A stretch of DNA of 64,000 nt from Spirochaetia bacterium 38H-sp (GCA_039023545.1 JBCHKQ010000002.1:186001-250000), one strand, 5' to 3'. Counted from the first letter of the stretch, positions 49,087 through 57,746 are shown. The notes: generated by a model from the letters alone, not told the origin. Made by a program: numbers and translations.

Positions 49087-50556
49087 TTATATGTCCAGCT
49101 TTATCTGTATTTCCATACCTTCACGCATTATGCTTAGCTCGAGATTCTTTGAGCTGCTTTCCGATATTATTTTATAGAAGTCTTTTATAGTTTCTGTCCT
49201 TTTGCCGTTGACTTTTGTTATTATGTCTTCCACCCTAAGGCCACCTATTGCAGCCTTGCTTCCCTGTTCTACAGAGACTACGATTATGCCTTTTGCTTTT
49301 TTCTGCTCTTCAGGAAGCTCTTCTTTTATCTCATCCGTAAGCGGAAATACGGAAAATCCCGGATAAAGTTTTTTGCTTAGCTGTCGTATTGTCTCTTCTT
49401 TGGAGCGTTTTCCTATTGTTACTGGTATGACTTTTTCTTCTCCCTGTCTTATTACTGTAAAGTCTACTTTCTGACCTGCCAGAAGGTCGCCAACTTCCAG
49501 CACAAGCTCATCGGAATCGCGTATGGCCATGCTTCCTACTTTTGTAATAAAATCTCCGGGTTTTATACCACTCTTATCGGCCGGGCTATCGCTAAAGATC
49601 TCAAACACAAAAGCGCCTTTTTTTGTTGCAATCCCCATATCTTCCAGTATTGGATCAGAGGGGTCTGCAACGCTCACACCAAGCCAACCGTATTCCACAG
49701 AGCCTTTCTCTATGAGATCTGCTATGGCTTTCTTAATATTGTTTATGGGAATTGCAAATCCAAGACCTATGCTACCGCCAGTGGGAGATGTTATCCAGGT
49801 GTTTATGCCAATGACTTCTCCTCGCAAATTAACGAGTGCTCCGCCAGAGTTTCCCTTGTTGATTGCAGCATCTGTCTGTATAAAATCGCTTATATTACCG
49901 TCTGGACCTCCACGGCGGTTAAGCGCGCTTACTATACCGGCTGTAACAGAAAAATCAAAGCCAAAGGGATTTCCTATTGCAAGCACCCAATCACCCACAT
50001 GCAGGTTGTCAGAATCCCCAAGCTTTGCGACCTGTATATCGCTATCCTTGCTCTTAAAGGATATCAAGGCCAAATCTTTTCTCTCGTCTTTTCCCACTAT
50101 CTCAGCAGGATACGTCCTGTCATCATAAAGCCTTATTGTTATCTTATCCGCATTGCCTATCACATGATTATTGGTTACGACATAGTATGTGCTGCCTCTT
50201 TTTTCTACGATAACACCGGAACCGAGAGCTTCGGACTTAAAAGGTTTCTTGGGACTACCGTTATCTGGCTGATCAAAGAAAAAATCAAACCATGGCGTAC
50301 CATCACCTGCCTCTGGCTGATCCTTGGTTTCTACAACGCTTATCTCAGTTACTACAGGCAGTGCCCTCTCGGAAACTATGCGAAAAGAATTCTGCAGTCC
50401 CTCCAAATCCACAAGGCTGTCAGTACTCTCTGCATTTACCGTATTGGCAGGTTTTATCTGAGTGGAGCAAGAAAAGGCAAAAAACATGGCAAGAGCTCCT
50501 ATAAGGGCACCCATCAAAATCAAGTTAAACGACATTATCTTTTTTATTCTGCTCAT
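49087..50556 (-). CDS. HtrA/DegP family serine protease
   Basis: A 489-aa protein. The N-terminal membrane segment ends FAFSC, so it may be lipidated at Cys30 or act as an anchor. The catalytic triad is His131 (TNNHVIG), Asp161 (RKDLALI) and Ser237 (GNSGGAL). Two PDZ domains follow (about 300-375 and 400-485; GWLGV, GDFITKVG, VEDIITKVNG). It degrades or refolds damaged periplasmic proteins. An acidic Asp/Gly/Pro loop (about 80-105) precedes the protease domain. It lies downstream of map with a 23-nt gap. Confidence 0.94.
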   Translation of the reverse strand: MSRIKKIMSFNLILMGALIGALAMFFAFSCSTQIKPANTVNAESTDSLVDLEGLQNSFRIVSERALPVVTEISVVETKDQPEAGDGTPWFDFFFDQPDNGSPKKPFKSEALGSGVIVEKRGSTYYVVTNNHVIGNADKITIRLYDDRTYPAEIVGKDERKDLALISFKSKDSDIQVAKLGDSDNLHVGDWVLAIGNPFGFDFSVTAGIVSALNRRGGPDGNISDFIQTDAAINKGNSGGALVNLRGEVIGINTWITSPTGGSIGLGFAIPINNIKKAIADLIEKGSVEYGWLGVSVADPSDPILEDMGIATKKGAFVFEIFSDSPADKSGIKPGDFITKVGSMAIRDSDELVLEVGDLLAGQKVDFTVIRQGEEKVIPVTIGKRSKEETIRQLSKKLYPGFSVFPLTDEIKEELPEEQKKAKGIIVVSVEQGSKAAIGGLRVEDIITKVNGKRTETIKDFYKIISESSSKNLELSIMREGMEIQIKLDI

Positions 50557-50579
50557 AAATCCTCCTATTATCTTATATC

Positions 50580-51326
50580 TTACATCGTAAGTATTTCTAT
50601 ACTGTCTTCCAGCACAGCTATCGTATGTTCAAAATGAGCGGAGAGGCTGTTGTCCAAAGGTACAACGCTCCAGCCATCACCCAGCACCTTTACATAATCA
50701 GAGCCAAGGGTAAACATAGGTTCTATGGCAAGCACCATCCCGGGAATAAGCTTGGGATTGGGACCACGTCCAACATAATTGGGGACCTGGGGTTCTTCAT
50801 GAGGAGCAAGCCCAACGCCATGTCCACAAAACTCTCTTACAACACCCAGCCCGTGTTTCTTGGCATGTGTGTATATGGCACGTGAGATATCGTTGATTCT
50901 ACCACCTGGCTTTGCGGCATCAATCCCCCTATAGAGACTTTCTTCTGTAACAGCAAGCAGCTTACCAACCTCCGGCGAAACCTTACCCACAGGAACAGTT
51001 ATAGCAGCATCGCTAAAGAAGCCATTATAATCTATACCACAATCTATACTTACTATATCACCTTCCTTAAGCGGTTTGTCATTGGGTATACCGTGTATAA
51101 CCACCTCATTTACAGAAGAGCATATGGCCGCAGGGAAATCCATATATCCCAAAAAAGCAGGCTTACCACCAAGCGATGCAATCTCTCTACGTGCAAGCTC
51201 ATCAAGCTCTGCCGTACTTATCCCAGGCGCAACAGCACCGCGCAGAGTAGCCATAACACTGGAAAGCATCTTACAGGACTGCCTAATCCCTTCTAACTGA
51301 GTTTTATTTTTGATACTTATCATCAC
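50580..51326 (-). CDS. map: Methionine aminopeptidase, type I
   Basis: A 248-aa protein. The five metal ligands are in DIVSIDCGIDYNGFFSDAA (two Asp), REFCGHGVGLAPHEEP (His), GMVLAIEPMF (Glu) and SAHFEHTIAV (Glu). The length is that of the type Ia enzyme without N-terminal zinc fingers. It removes the initiator Met from nascent proteins. GGGAG precedes the start, and two ATGs are adjacent. It is the first gene of a map-htrA unit. Confidence 0.96.
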   Translation of the reverse strand: MMISIKNKTQLEGIRQSCKMLSSVMATLRGAVAPGISTAELDELARREIASLGGKPAFLGYMDFPAAICSSVNEVVIHGIPNDKPLKEGDIVSIDCGIDYNGFFSDAAITVPVGKVSPEVGKLLAVTEESLYRGIDAAKPGGRINDISRAIYTHAKKHGLGVVREFCGHGVGLAPHEEPQVPNYVGRGPNPKLIPGMVLAIEPMFTLGSDYVKVLGDGWSVVPLDNSLSAHFEHTIAVLEDSIEILTM

Positions 51327-51435
51327 ATCTCCCTAAAAACAATTACAATAAAGATAACCCAATCCTCACAAAAAATAAACAACCTATTGCATACACAAAA
51401 CAAGACATAACAAAAAGCATAGGAAATTATTGTTT

Positions 51436-51590
51436 TTATACCGAACGTCGGGAGCGCGCTGTATAAAGAACAGATAAAAAAGATGCGCTCCCTCCTGCCT
51501 GCGGCACATACAAAACAAAAAAGACATAAACCCCATTTTGCCGAAGGCAGCGCATGGCGAGCAAAGCGAGCATATGCGCGTTCGGTAAAA
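51436..51590 (+). repeat. Four-hairpin element, copy 6
   Basis: Left arm TTATACCGAACG (51436-51447); right arm CGTTCGGTAAAA (51579-51590). Hairpin A: GGGAGCGC (51450-51457) with GCGCTCCC (51485-51492). Hairpin B: TGCC-TGC-GGCA (51496-51506). Hairpin C: TGCC-GAA-GGCA (51539-51549). Hairpin D: GCGCAT (51550-51555) with ATGCGC (51574-51579), enclosing a direct repeat GCGAGC-AAA-GCGAGC. It lies between the divergent map and 51680 genes and is the main content of the 353-nt gap 51327-51679; the remainder is A/T-rich. Confidence 0.85.
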
Positions 51591-51679
51591 TTATAAAAAA
51601 TATTTGAAAACACCTTTTTTATATGTTAATTAAGAAAAAAGAGATGATTTTTTTATATTTTACTTGTAAATTATGAGAT

Positions 51680-52303
51680 ATGTTACAAGCAACACGAGTT
51701 TTTTTCATACGGCATGCAGACTGTGATATCAATGTATATGCGGGTGCAAGAAGCAACCCGCCCCTGTCGGAAGTAGGGAAAAAACAGGTAGAGGCTCTTT
51801 CTTTTTGGGCAAAAAATGCCGATATTGATAAGGTCTATTCTAGTCCGCTTGTGCGGGCTATGGATACGGCAAAGGGTATCGCAATGGCAAAGGGATTGGA
51901 GGTTAATCCCATAGATGCTTTAAAAGAGCTTGATTTTGGAGAGTGGGAAGGACTTTCTGCCTCCGATATTCCCGCGGAAGAGAGAGAGAGATGGTATCAT
52001 GAGCCTCTTACTACAGCTCCTCCAGGTGGAGAAACCTTGACTGAGCTTGCAAAGAGGGTACTTTCTGCTTATAGAGATATAACGGATTCCAATGTGGGGA
52101 AAAATATAGCTATTGTTGCTCACGGCGGGCCTTTGCGTACCATAATATGTAGTATACTGGGGCTGCATCTTTCTTTTTTATGGAATTTTGAGCTTGCACA
52201 CGCTTCTGTTTCTGCAGCGGATATCTATCCCAACGGGTACAGCTTGCTTGTATTTTTGAACAACACGTATTTTAGGGAGGGGTTTTTTGATAAAAAAGGT
52301 TAA
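51680..52303 (+). CDS. Histidine phosphatase family protein (phosphoglycerate mutase-like)
   Basis: A 207-aa protein. The phospho-His motif is FFIRHADCD (RHA rather than the usual RHG). The acidic partner lies in LKELDFGEWEG, and the second catalytic His is in IVAHGGPLRT. This is the cofactor-independent-of-BPG, GpmB/CobC-like branch; members dephosphorylate many small molecules and the substrate cannot be told. It overlaps the metallo-beta-lactamase gene by 17 nt. Confidence 0.88.
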   Translation: MLQATRVFFIRHADCDINVYAGARSNPPLSEVGKKQVEALSFWAKNADIDKVYSSPLVRAMDTAKGIAMAKGLEVNPIDALKELDFGEWEGLSASDIPAEERERWYHEPLTTAPPGGETLTELAKRVLSAYRDITDSNVGKNIAIVAHGGPLRTIICSILGLHLSFLWNFELAHASVSAADIYPNGYSLLVFLNNTYFREGFFDKKG

Positions 52304-53138
52304 ACTTGATAAAAATCTGGAGCTAAAAACAAAAGGAGAATTAAGACTGGTTTTTCTTGGTACAGGGAGTGCCTTTAGCAAGAAATTCTATCAGTCCAAT
52401 CTGCTTATTGTCAAAGGAGACGATCATTTACTTGTAGATTGCGGTACGCGCTGTCCCGAGGCCCTTGCTTCTTACGGACTGAGCGTTGATAAAATAGAGC
52501 ATTATGTTTTTACACATTCCCATGCTGACCATATAGGCGGAGTAGAGGAGGTTGTTCTTGTAAACAGATATTTTGCAAGGAAAAGACCTCATCTTTATAT
52601 GACAAAAAAATATCAAAAACTTTTTTGGAACGAGTCTATAAAAGGCGGCTCTGCCTACAGCGAAAAAAAAGGCTGGAGACGTTACCTTACTCTGGATGAT
52701 TTTTTTGTTATCCACCAGCCAGAGCTTATGCAGCGCAAACCAAGACCTATGTATTCTTTTAATGTAGGAGATATTGAGATTATTCTTTTTAGGACACGGC
52801 ATATCCCGGAACAAGCCCGCTCTTGGAGAGATTCCGCATGGAGCACAGGGCTTCTTATTGACAGAAGGGTACTTTTTTCCGGAGATACTCAGTTTGATCC
52901 GGATATGCTTGAGTTCTTTGTCTCCTCTTTTCCCATAGAGACAATTTTTCATGATTGTCAATTCTTTACAGGTGGAGTACATACTTCTCTTGATGAGCTT
53001 TCTACTCTGCCCCGTCATATAAAAAAGATGATGTATCTTGTCCACTATGGAGACACTGTAGATAAATACAGGGATAAAGTAAAAGAAGAAGGCTTTGCTG
53101 GCTTTGCAGAAGAAAATATAGCTTACTTTTTTTCCTGA
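52287..53138 (+). CDS. Metallo-beta-lactamase fold hydrolase (RNase Z-like)
   Basis: A 283-aa protein. The fold begins LRLVFLGTGSAFSKKFYQSN, then LLVDCGTRCPEAL, FTHSHADHIGG (complete HxHxDH), LFSGDTQFDP and a final VHYGD His. The GTGSAF start and HADHIGG resemble RNase Z/phosphonate-type enzymes, but exosite motifs for tRNA are not evident. The start is TTG at 52287, with GGGAGGGG six bases upstream; it overlaps the phosphatase gene. Confidence 0.85.
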   Translation: MIKKVKLDKNLELKTKGELRLVFLGTGSAFSKKFYQSNLLIVKGDDHLLVDCGTRCPEALASYGLSVDKIEHYVFTHSHADHIGGVEEVVLVNRYFARKRPHLYMTKKYQKLFWNESIKGGSAYSEKKGWRRYLTLDDFFVIHQPELMQRKPRPMYSFNVGDIEIILFRTRHIPEQARSWRDSAWSTGLLIDRRVLFSGDTQFDPDMLEFFVSSFPIETIFHDCQFFTGGVHTSLDELSTLPRHIKKMMYLVHYGDTVDKYRDKVKEEGFAGFAEENIAYFFS

Positions 53139-53147
53139 TTAACTGTG

Positions 53148-53181
53148 ATGGCAGCACCTTTATCGATTAAGCTGCTGCCAT
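53148..53181. terminator. Inverted repeat between convergent genes
   Basis: ATGGCAGC (53148-53155) and GCTGCCAT (53174-53181) with an 18-nt loop. It lies between two convergent stops, so it may terminate both. No strong T-run follows in either direction. Confidence 0.45.
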
Positions 53182-53189
53182 AATTATTG

Positions 53190-54269
53190 TTATGCCAAAA
53201 CAGAGATAACATCGCTTATTATCTTTATCTCAACCGGAAAATCATCTTTTGACAACCACCAAGCTTCTCCGTCTTCCTGTACGGGAAGAAGCCTGTCATA
53301 GTCTATTGTAATATGTCTGGCACTTGCAGAATAGACTCCTGTCTCTTTTATATGCTCTCCTGCATATATTTTTTTCTTGAGTTTTAATCTATCTGCAAGG
53401 CTACAGTTCTTGACTGCGCATATATTATTGGTATCGGGCAATATTCTCTTGCCGTTTCCATAAGTTCTGCTGCCAGAAGCTCCTATGGCAACAAGAAGAT
53501 ACTCATCTCTCGTGATCTGTTTCTCCAGATTGATGCCAAGCTCTGCCTGCGGATGAATCTTGTGATAAAACAGTGTGGACATATCCGCTATAAGCTTGTA
53601 TGTGTCGCCGGGAAGATAAGGCTTTACACGGTTAGTAACAAGAGAAATATAGGCATCGATTCCAAAGCTTATGATATTGCATCCATATCGAAACGTCCTG
53701 TCTTTTGCCCCTTTCATGGCATAGAGAGGAATTTTGCCAATGCTGTTGCTTGTTGCAAGCTTATTGAGAGCAGATAAAAAATCCGGAGCATCCGCAGCAT
53801 CGTTGCCGCTTCCCAGAGGGACACGCATAAGAACAACATTCTGCCGTTTCTTTTCCTCTGCCTGCATTATACCGTTGACTACCATATTATGGGTCCCATC
53901 GCCACCGCAGCTAAGTATAAGTACATTCTCCTCGCTTCTCTGGCTTATCATGCGTGCAAGCTTCACAGGTTCTGTTATGTCTGAAGACACATGGGCCGCA
54001 AGCTTTAGCTTGCTTTTTTCCACTGCTATAAATGATTTTTCTGCATTATCCAGTACTCTCTTAAGCCTCCCGGCTCTGGCAATTGTACCACTTGCAGGAT
54101 TGATTATAGAATAAACCTTATAGTCCAAAAAGAAATCCGATGCTCGCAGAGCTGTTTGCAGAAGTCTCACTAGCCTGTTGATTTGCGTCTCTCTGTTTCC
54201 CATGCTTAAGACTATATGAGCCTCTACCAGACAGTCAAGTTTTTTATCAGGCAAAAACCAACATGCCAA
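53190..54269 (-). CDS. Diacylglycerol/lipid kinase family protein
   Basis: A 359-aa protein with the DAGK catalytic fold: YKVYSIINPASG near residue 50, the nucleotide-binding LILSCGGDGTHNMVVNGIM, and VPLGSGNDAADAPDFLSAL. The C-terminal domain has GEAWWL-type residues (VQEDGEAWWLSK). Such enzymes phosphorylate diacylglycerol, sphingosine or similar lipids, or polyphosphate-type NAD. The frame starts at TTG 54269; ATG 54203 (residue 23) would leave the full domain and is equally likely, as neither has a clear Shine-Dalgarno. Confidence 0.82.
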   Translation of the reverse strand: MACWFLPDKKLDCLVEAHIVLSMGNRETQINRLVRLLQTALRASDFFLDYKVYSIINPASGTIARAGRLKRVLDNAEKSFIAVEKSKLKLAAHVSSDITEPVKLARMISQRSEENVLILSCGGDGTHNMVVNGIMQAEEKKRQNVVLMRVPLGSGNDAADAPDFLSALNKLATSNSIGKIPLYAMKGAKDRTFRYGCNIISFGIDAYISLVTNRVKPYLPGDTYKLIADMSTLFYHKIHPQAELGINLEKQITRDEYLLVAIGASGSRTYGNGKRILPDTNNICAVKNCSLADRLKLKKKIYAGEHIKETGVYSASARHITIDYDRLLPVQEDGEAWWLSKDDFPVEIKIISDVISVLA

Positions 54270-54284
54270 AAAAGTTTTAATCTT

Positions 54285-54459
54285 TTATACCGAACGTCAT
54301 CCCTGCGCTACATAGGGCAAAACAAATAGAAGGCGCAGTGATTCCTGCCTACGGCAGATGAGGTGCAAAATAAAACATAAATATAAAAAGCAACATACAA
54401 GTATAGAAAAATATGCGCCCGCATGCAGGCAGAGCCCACAGGCTCTGCCGTTCGGTCTA
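54285..54459 (+). repeat. Four-hairpin element, copy 7 (diverged)
   Basis: Left arm TTATACCGAACG (54285-54296); right arm CGTTCGGT (54449-54456). Hairpin A: ATCCCTGCGC (54299-54308) with GCGCAGTGAT (54333-54342), one mismatch. Hairpin B: CTGCC-TAC-GGCAG (54345-54357). The B-C spacer is longer than in other copies and hairpin C is degenerate. Hairpin D: GGCAGAGCC (54428-54436) with GGCTCTGCC (54441-54449), perfect. It lies 26 nt beyond the rsgA stop. Confidence 0.78.
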
Positions 54460-54485
54460 TGCTTTTAATAAAGGGAGATAGCAAA

Positions 54486-55409
54486 TCAGAGTTTTTCTAG
54501 CTCAAGTATATCGTTGTAAAGCCTCACATAGCTGTAATACCTGTCCGCATTTAGTGTCCCGGATTCTACGGCAGCTTTTACAGCGCATCCGGGCTCGTCT
54601 ATGTGAACGCAGGAAGAATACTGACAGTCGCATGATAATTGCGCTATGTCTCTGTAAAAAAATCTAAGCTCGGAGGAGTCAACACCGTATGGGATAAAGT
54701 CGCGCACGCCTGGAGCATCCGTTATGTCCATGCCGTCATAACAGAAAGAACGGGCAAATATTGTAACATGAGAACCCCTGTTATATTTTTTTGATATCTC
54801 TCCTGTCTTCTGGCTTGCCTGCGGGTATATGGCGTTTATAAGACTGGATTTCCCCACACCTGATTGGCCCACAAAAAGAACACGCTTATTCTTCCAGATA
54901 TCAAAACAGTCACTAAGGCCTATTCCTGTAAGTGCAGAGACTCTTCTTACAGGATAGCCAAGACTTTCGTAAAGCTGGAGAATATTTTCTACATTATCAG
55001 GTATTCCAATATCAGTCTTGTTTAGAAGTATCATTGCATCGCAGCCCGGCATAAGCTCTGCTTCTACAAGGATTCTGTCTATAAAACGCGGACGAAATGG
55101 AGGATTATCAGGAGAGCTTATGCAGACCACTATATCCAAGTTGGCAGCTATGGTTTGAGGCTGTTTTTTTTTGATATTATAGCGCAAGAAGGCATTCTTT
55201 CTCTCTAATCTGTTTTCTATATAGCCCTTATGAGACTCTATAGAATCATAAAAAAAAGATACACGGTCACCCGGAGCAAGAGGATTATAACCTCCTACAG
55301 AATCGGATAGAATCTTGCCTCTTATCCTGCATTCAAATACTTCTCCTGTGACATCCTCCTCTATAGTAAAAATATTGTTGATACCGTATCTTACAATTCC
55401 TTCCGGCAT
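54486..55409 (-). CDS. rsgA: Small ribosomal subunit biogenesis GTPase RsgA
   Basis: A 307-aa protein. N-terminal OB fold, then the circularly permuted GTPase: G4 LLNKTDIG, G5 VSALTGIG, G1 FVGQSGVGKSSLINAI, G3 DAPGVRDF. The C-terminal zinc site is SCDCQYSSCVHIDEPGC. It checks late 30S assembly. The ATG at 55409 overlaps the murI stop (TAATG), with GGAGAG upstream; the five residues ahead of it in the open frame are not needed. Confidence 0.95.
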   Translation of the reverse strand: MPEGIVRYGINNIFTIEEDVTGEVFECRIRGKILSDSVGGYNPLAPGDRVSFFYDSIESHKGYIENRLERKNAFLRYNIKKKQPQTIAANLDIVVCISSPDNPPFRPRFIDRILVEAELMPGCDAMILLNKTDIGIPDNVENILQLYESLGYPVRRVSALTGIGLSDCFDIWKNKRVLFVGQSGVGKSSLINAIYPQASQKTGEISKKYNRGSHVTIFARSFCYDGMDITDAPGVRDFIPYGVDSSELRFFYRDIAQLSCDCQYSSCVHIDEPGCAVKAAVESGTLNADRYYSYVRLYNDILELEKL

Positions 55410-56224
55410 TACAGCTCTCCACAAAAAGACAATCCCAAATCCTCAAGAAAACGCACATATTCTGCATTATAGGAGTCTTTGCCCGTATGATAAAATTCTG
55501 TCTTTGTATTCTCACAACAGAATTTTTCCTTGCACCTTATATAACGCAGTATCCGCTGCATCTGATGACCTACACCATCCCTTGAGTCTATTACGGAGAC
55601 ATTTGGGCCTGCAAGCTCTGAGATTTCTTTCTTAAGAAAGACAAAATGCGTACATCCCAGCACTATTGTATCTGCACCGTGTGAAGAACAATAATCCACC
55701 TCACTCTTTACGGCAGCTATCTTCTGATCTTTGTCCGCAGTAACAAACTCTAGCTCCACAAAATCCACTATACCCTTTGCGGGCACTCGCAGCACCTCAC
55801 AATCAAATGCAAACTCATCTATGAGAGCCTGGGTATACATATCCCTTATTGTTCTTTCTGTTGCAAGAACACCTATTATCCTGTTTCTGCTCACGCTTGC
55901 CGCAGGTTTGATAGCAGGCACAACTCCGACAAAAGGAATCTCAAAAGTATCCCTGAGCGCTTCTATCGCAACAACAGAGGCTGTATTGCAGGCAACAACT
56001 ATCAGCTTGGGGTTAAATTGTTTTATGGCATTGTCGACAACTTCAAGAATGATTTTTTTCAATTCTCCGGCCGTCTTTACTCCATAGGGAAAGTTTTTTT
56101 TATCCGCTATATATATAAAATGCTCGTTTTTTATATTTTCCATAGCCCACAGTAGATACGGGATACCACCCAGACCGGAATCAATAAAAACAACAGGTCT
56201 GCAAAAATCATCCAAAGAGGTCAT
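55409..56224 (-). CDS. murI: Glutamate racemase
   Basis: A 271-aa protein. FIDSGLGGIPYLLWAM begins the fold with the catalytic Asp region; the two catalytic cysteines are in VVACNTASV and VLGCTHFVF. It makes D-Glu for peptidoglycan. The frame is open a further 82 codons upstream, but these lie over the zinc-ribbon gene in another frame and lack homology-like sequence. ATG 56224 gives the family length, with a 17-nt overlap. It is coupled to rsgA by a TAATG junction. Confidence 0.92.
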   Translation of the reverse strand: MTSLDDFCRPVVFIDSGLGGIPYLLWAMENIKNEHFIYIADKKNFPYGVKTAGELKKIILEVVDNAIKQFNPKLIVVACNTASVVAIEALRDTFEIPFVGVVPAIKPAASVSRNRIIGVLATERTIRDMYTQALIDEFAFDCEVLRVPAKGIVDFVELEFVTADKDQKIAAVKSEVDYCSSHGADTIVLGCTHFVFLKKEISELAGPNVSVIDSRDGVGHQMQRILRYIRCKEKFCCENTKTEFYHTGKDSYNAEYVRFLEDLGLSFCGEL

Positions 56225-56486
56225 CAAGCGCTTTGCGAGCTCTTCTTCGTTTCTCTTCCTGTTCGGTAACATCGGCAACATCCTTGGGAGAAAAATAAGC
56301 ACAGAAATTTGCAATCTCTTTATCGGATACAGGCTCAGGAATGGTCTCCCTGCACTGCCAGTGGGCATCCGGATCATAGAAGCGGCAATTTTTGCACACT
56401 TTTGCGTCCCTGCCACAGGAAGGACAGATAGTAGTCCTGAAAACCTTATCCGCAGTAATATCTGCGCCACAAAAACTACATTTCAT
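56208..56486 (-). CDS. Small zinc-ribbon protein
   Basis: A 92-aa protein. Three Cys pairs appear in order: CSFC near residue 3, CPSC near 21 and CKNC near 31, followed by HWQC, enough for two zinc ions. The C-terminus is charged and helical (EQEEKRRRARKALDDLFG). Function unknown; it resembles small zinc-ribbon proteins of spirochaetes. It starts the unit with murI and rsgA and overlaps murI by 17 nt. Confidence 0.72.
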   Translation of the reverse strand: MKCSFCGADITADKVFRTTICPSCGRDAKVCKNCRFYDPDAHWQCRETIPEPVSDKEIANFCAYFSPKDVADVTEQEEKRRRARKALDDLFG

Positions 56487-56500
56487 AAAAAATATTGTAA

Positions 56501-56529
56501 TTGTAAAATCATATAAAATAAAGTATGCT
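56501..56529 (+). promoter_or_regulatory. Promoter of the pentapeptide gene, apparently leaderless
   Basis: TTGTAA (56501-56506), 17-nt spacer, TATGCT (56524-56529). The ATG at 56536 begins six bases after the -10, so the transcript should start at the codon itself. No Shine-Dalgarno is present. Confidence 0.5.
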
Positions 56530-56535
56530 ATGACT

Positions 56536-57144
56536 ATGCCTAAGATTTATAACTGCTCGTATCCCGGATGCAGCAACATAACCTGTCAGGAAGATGGTTT
56601 TTGCCTGGGGCATAGCAGCCGGGAAGAAAAAGAAAAAGCAATTGCAAACATAAAAAAGCTGCTCAGCGAAAAAAAAAGAATAGAAGGCGTCTGCATGTCC
56701 GGCATAGACATATCAGAACTTGAGCTTTCCGGACATGATTTCTATGACTGTGTTTTTCTCGGAATACGTGCGGAAAATATGTCAATAGAAAACGCAAGCT
56801 TTAATTTATGTTTTGGTGACTACAGTGTATTTAGAAACTGCATTTTTAAAGAGATAAATACAAGATTTTCCAGCTTTTCCGGCTCTTTTTTTGAGCACAC
56901 TGTAATAGAGGATTCCAATATTTTGCAGACCAATTACAACGGTGCTACCATAAAGGATAGTGCCTTTAAAAGCTGCGATTTATACCACAGCCGTTTTATT
57001 AGCTCAAAGATATTTAAGAGCAAATTTTACGACTGCAATCTAAAAAGAACATATTTTTTAGAATCCAAACAGGAAGATGTTAAGTTCCCTTATTGTAACG
57101 TAGAAGATGCTTATTTCAAAAGAGAGGAGAAATTCCTTATATGA
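56536..57144 (+). CDS. Pentapeptide-repeat-like protein with N-terminal Cys motif
   Basis: About 202 aa. The N-terminus has CSYPGCSN and CQEDGFCLGH, a possible zinc knuckle. From about residue 60 the chain follows the A/S-(D/N/F)-L/F-x-x pattern of pentapeptide repeats (IENASFNLCFGDYSVFRNCI, IKDSAFKSCDLYHSRFISSK), forming a right-handed helix of beta strands with many Cys and Phe. The family includes DNA-mimic proteins, but function here is unknown. The open frame extends to 56392, though over the opposite zinc-ribbon gene. ATG 56530 is the alternative. It overlaps the next gene by ATGA. Confidence 0.7.
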   Translation: MPKIYNCSYPGCSNITCQEDGFCLGHSSREEKEKAIANIKKLLSEKKRIEGVCMSGIDISELELSGHDFYDCVFLGIRAENMSIENASFNLCFGDYSVFRNCIFKEINTRFSSFSGSFFEHTVIEDSNILQTNYNGATIKDSAFKSCDLYHSRFISSKIFKSKFYDCNLKRTYFLESKQEDVKFPYCNVEDAYFKREEKFLI

Positions 57145-57710
57145 AAGTACACGCTCATTTTTCTCTTCCCGGTTTTTCCAATACATACATACTCGGACAC
57201 GAGGATGGAGGAGATGCCATAGTAATAGATCCAGGGACATTTGACGAACATATGCTCAATTATCTGGAAAATAACAACTATTATCTTAGGTACATACTTA
57301 TAACCCATGCTCACAAAAATCACTACGACGGGATAAGAACCATACGCAAGATATACGACGCAAAAATATATAGTAATAATATCAATATAGAAGGTATTCC
57401 CTGCAGCATCATACAAAACGGAGGGAGCATAAACCTGGGAGAAATAACAGTCAATGCGGTATCCGTACCTGGACACAGCAGAGATTCTCTTGTCTATCAG
57501 ATAGAAGACATGATATTTACAGGAGACTCTCTGAGTGCAGGAAAACTTGGCAAACCCATAGACTCTTACGGAAAGGCTCTACTTATAACATATGTAAAAC
57601 AAAAACTCCTAAGCATGCCGCCATATCTGAGGATTTTCCCCGGTCATGGACCTCCTAGCCTTGTCCGTACAGAAAGAGAGTACAACATAGATATAAAAAC
57701 CAACAAGTAA
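57141..57710 (+). CDS. Metallo-beta-lactamase fold protein with altered metal motif
   Basis: A 189-aa glyoxalase II-like MBL protein: SNTYILGHEDGGDAIVIDPG, then ILITHAHKNHYDG, VPGHSRDSLVY, FTGDSLSAGKLG and FPGHGPPSLV. The metal motif HxHxDH reads HAHKNH: Asn replaces the Asp that binds the second metal. Other ligands are kept. It may bind one metal, or prefer another. GGAG precedes the ATG, which overlaps the pentapeptide gene stop by 4 nt. Confidence 0.82.
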   Translation: MKVHAHFSLPGFSNTYILGHEDGGDAIVIDPGTFDEHMLNYLENNNYYLRYILITHAHKNHYDGIRTIRKIYDAKIYSNNINIEGIPCSIIQNGGSINLGEITVNAVSVPGHSRDSLVYQIEDMIFTGDSLSAGKLGKPIDSYGKALLITYVKQKLLSMPPYLRIFPGHGPPSLVRTEREYNIDIKTNK

Positions 57711-57746
57711 TATAAACACAGTAATAGCTCAAAACCTACAGGCTAA

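Noticed and set aside
51323..51613. A 96-codon minus-strand frame over element copy 6
   Set aside because: It covers the palindromic element, has Cys/Phe-rich noise composition and no ribosome site.
53148..53181. The GGCAGC/GCTGCC inverted repeat as another copy of the four-hairpin element
   Set aside because: It lacks the arms, mini-hairpins and A-rich loop; it is better seen as a simple inverted repeat between convergent genes.
56225..56470. An 82-residue N-terminal extension of MurI
   Set aside because: It lies over the zinc-ribbon gene in another frame, and MurI without it has normal length and starts right before its catalytic motif.
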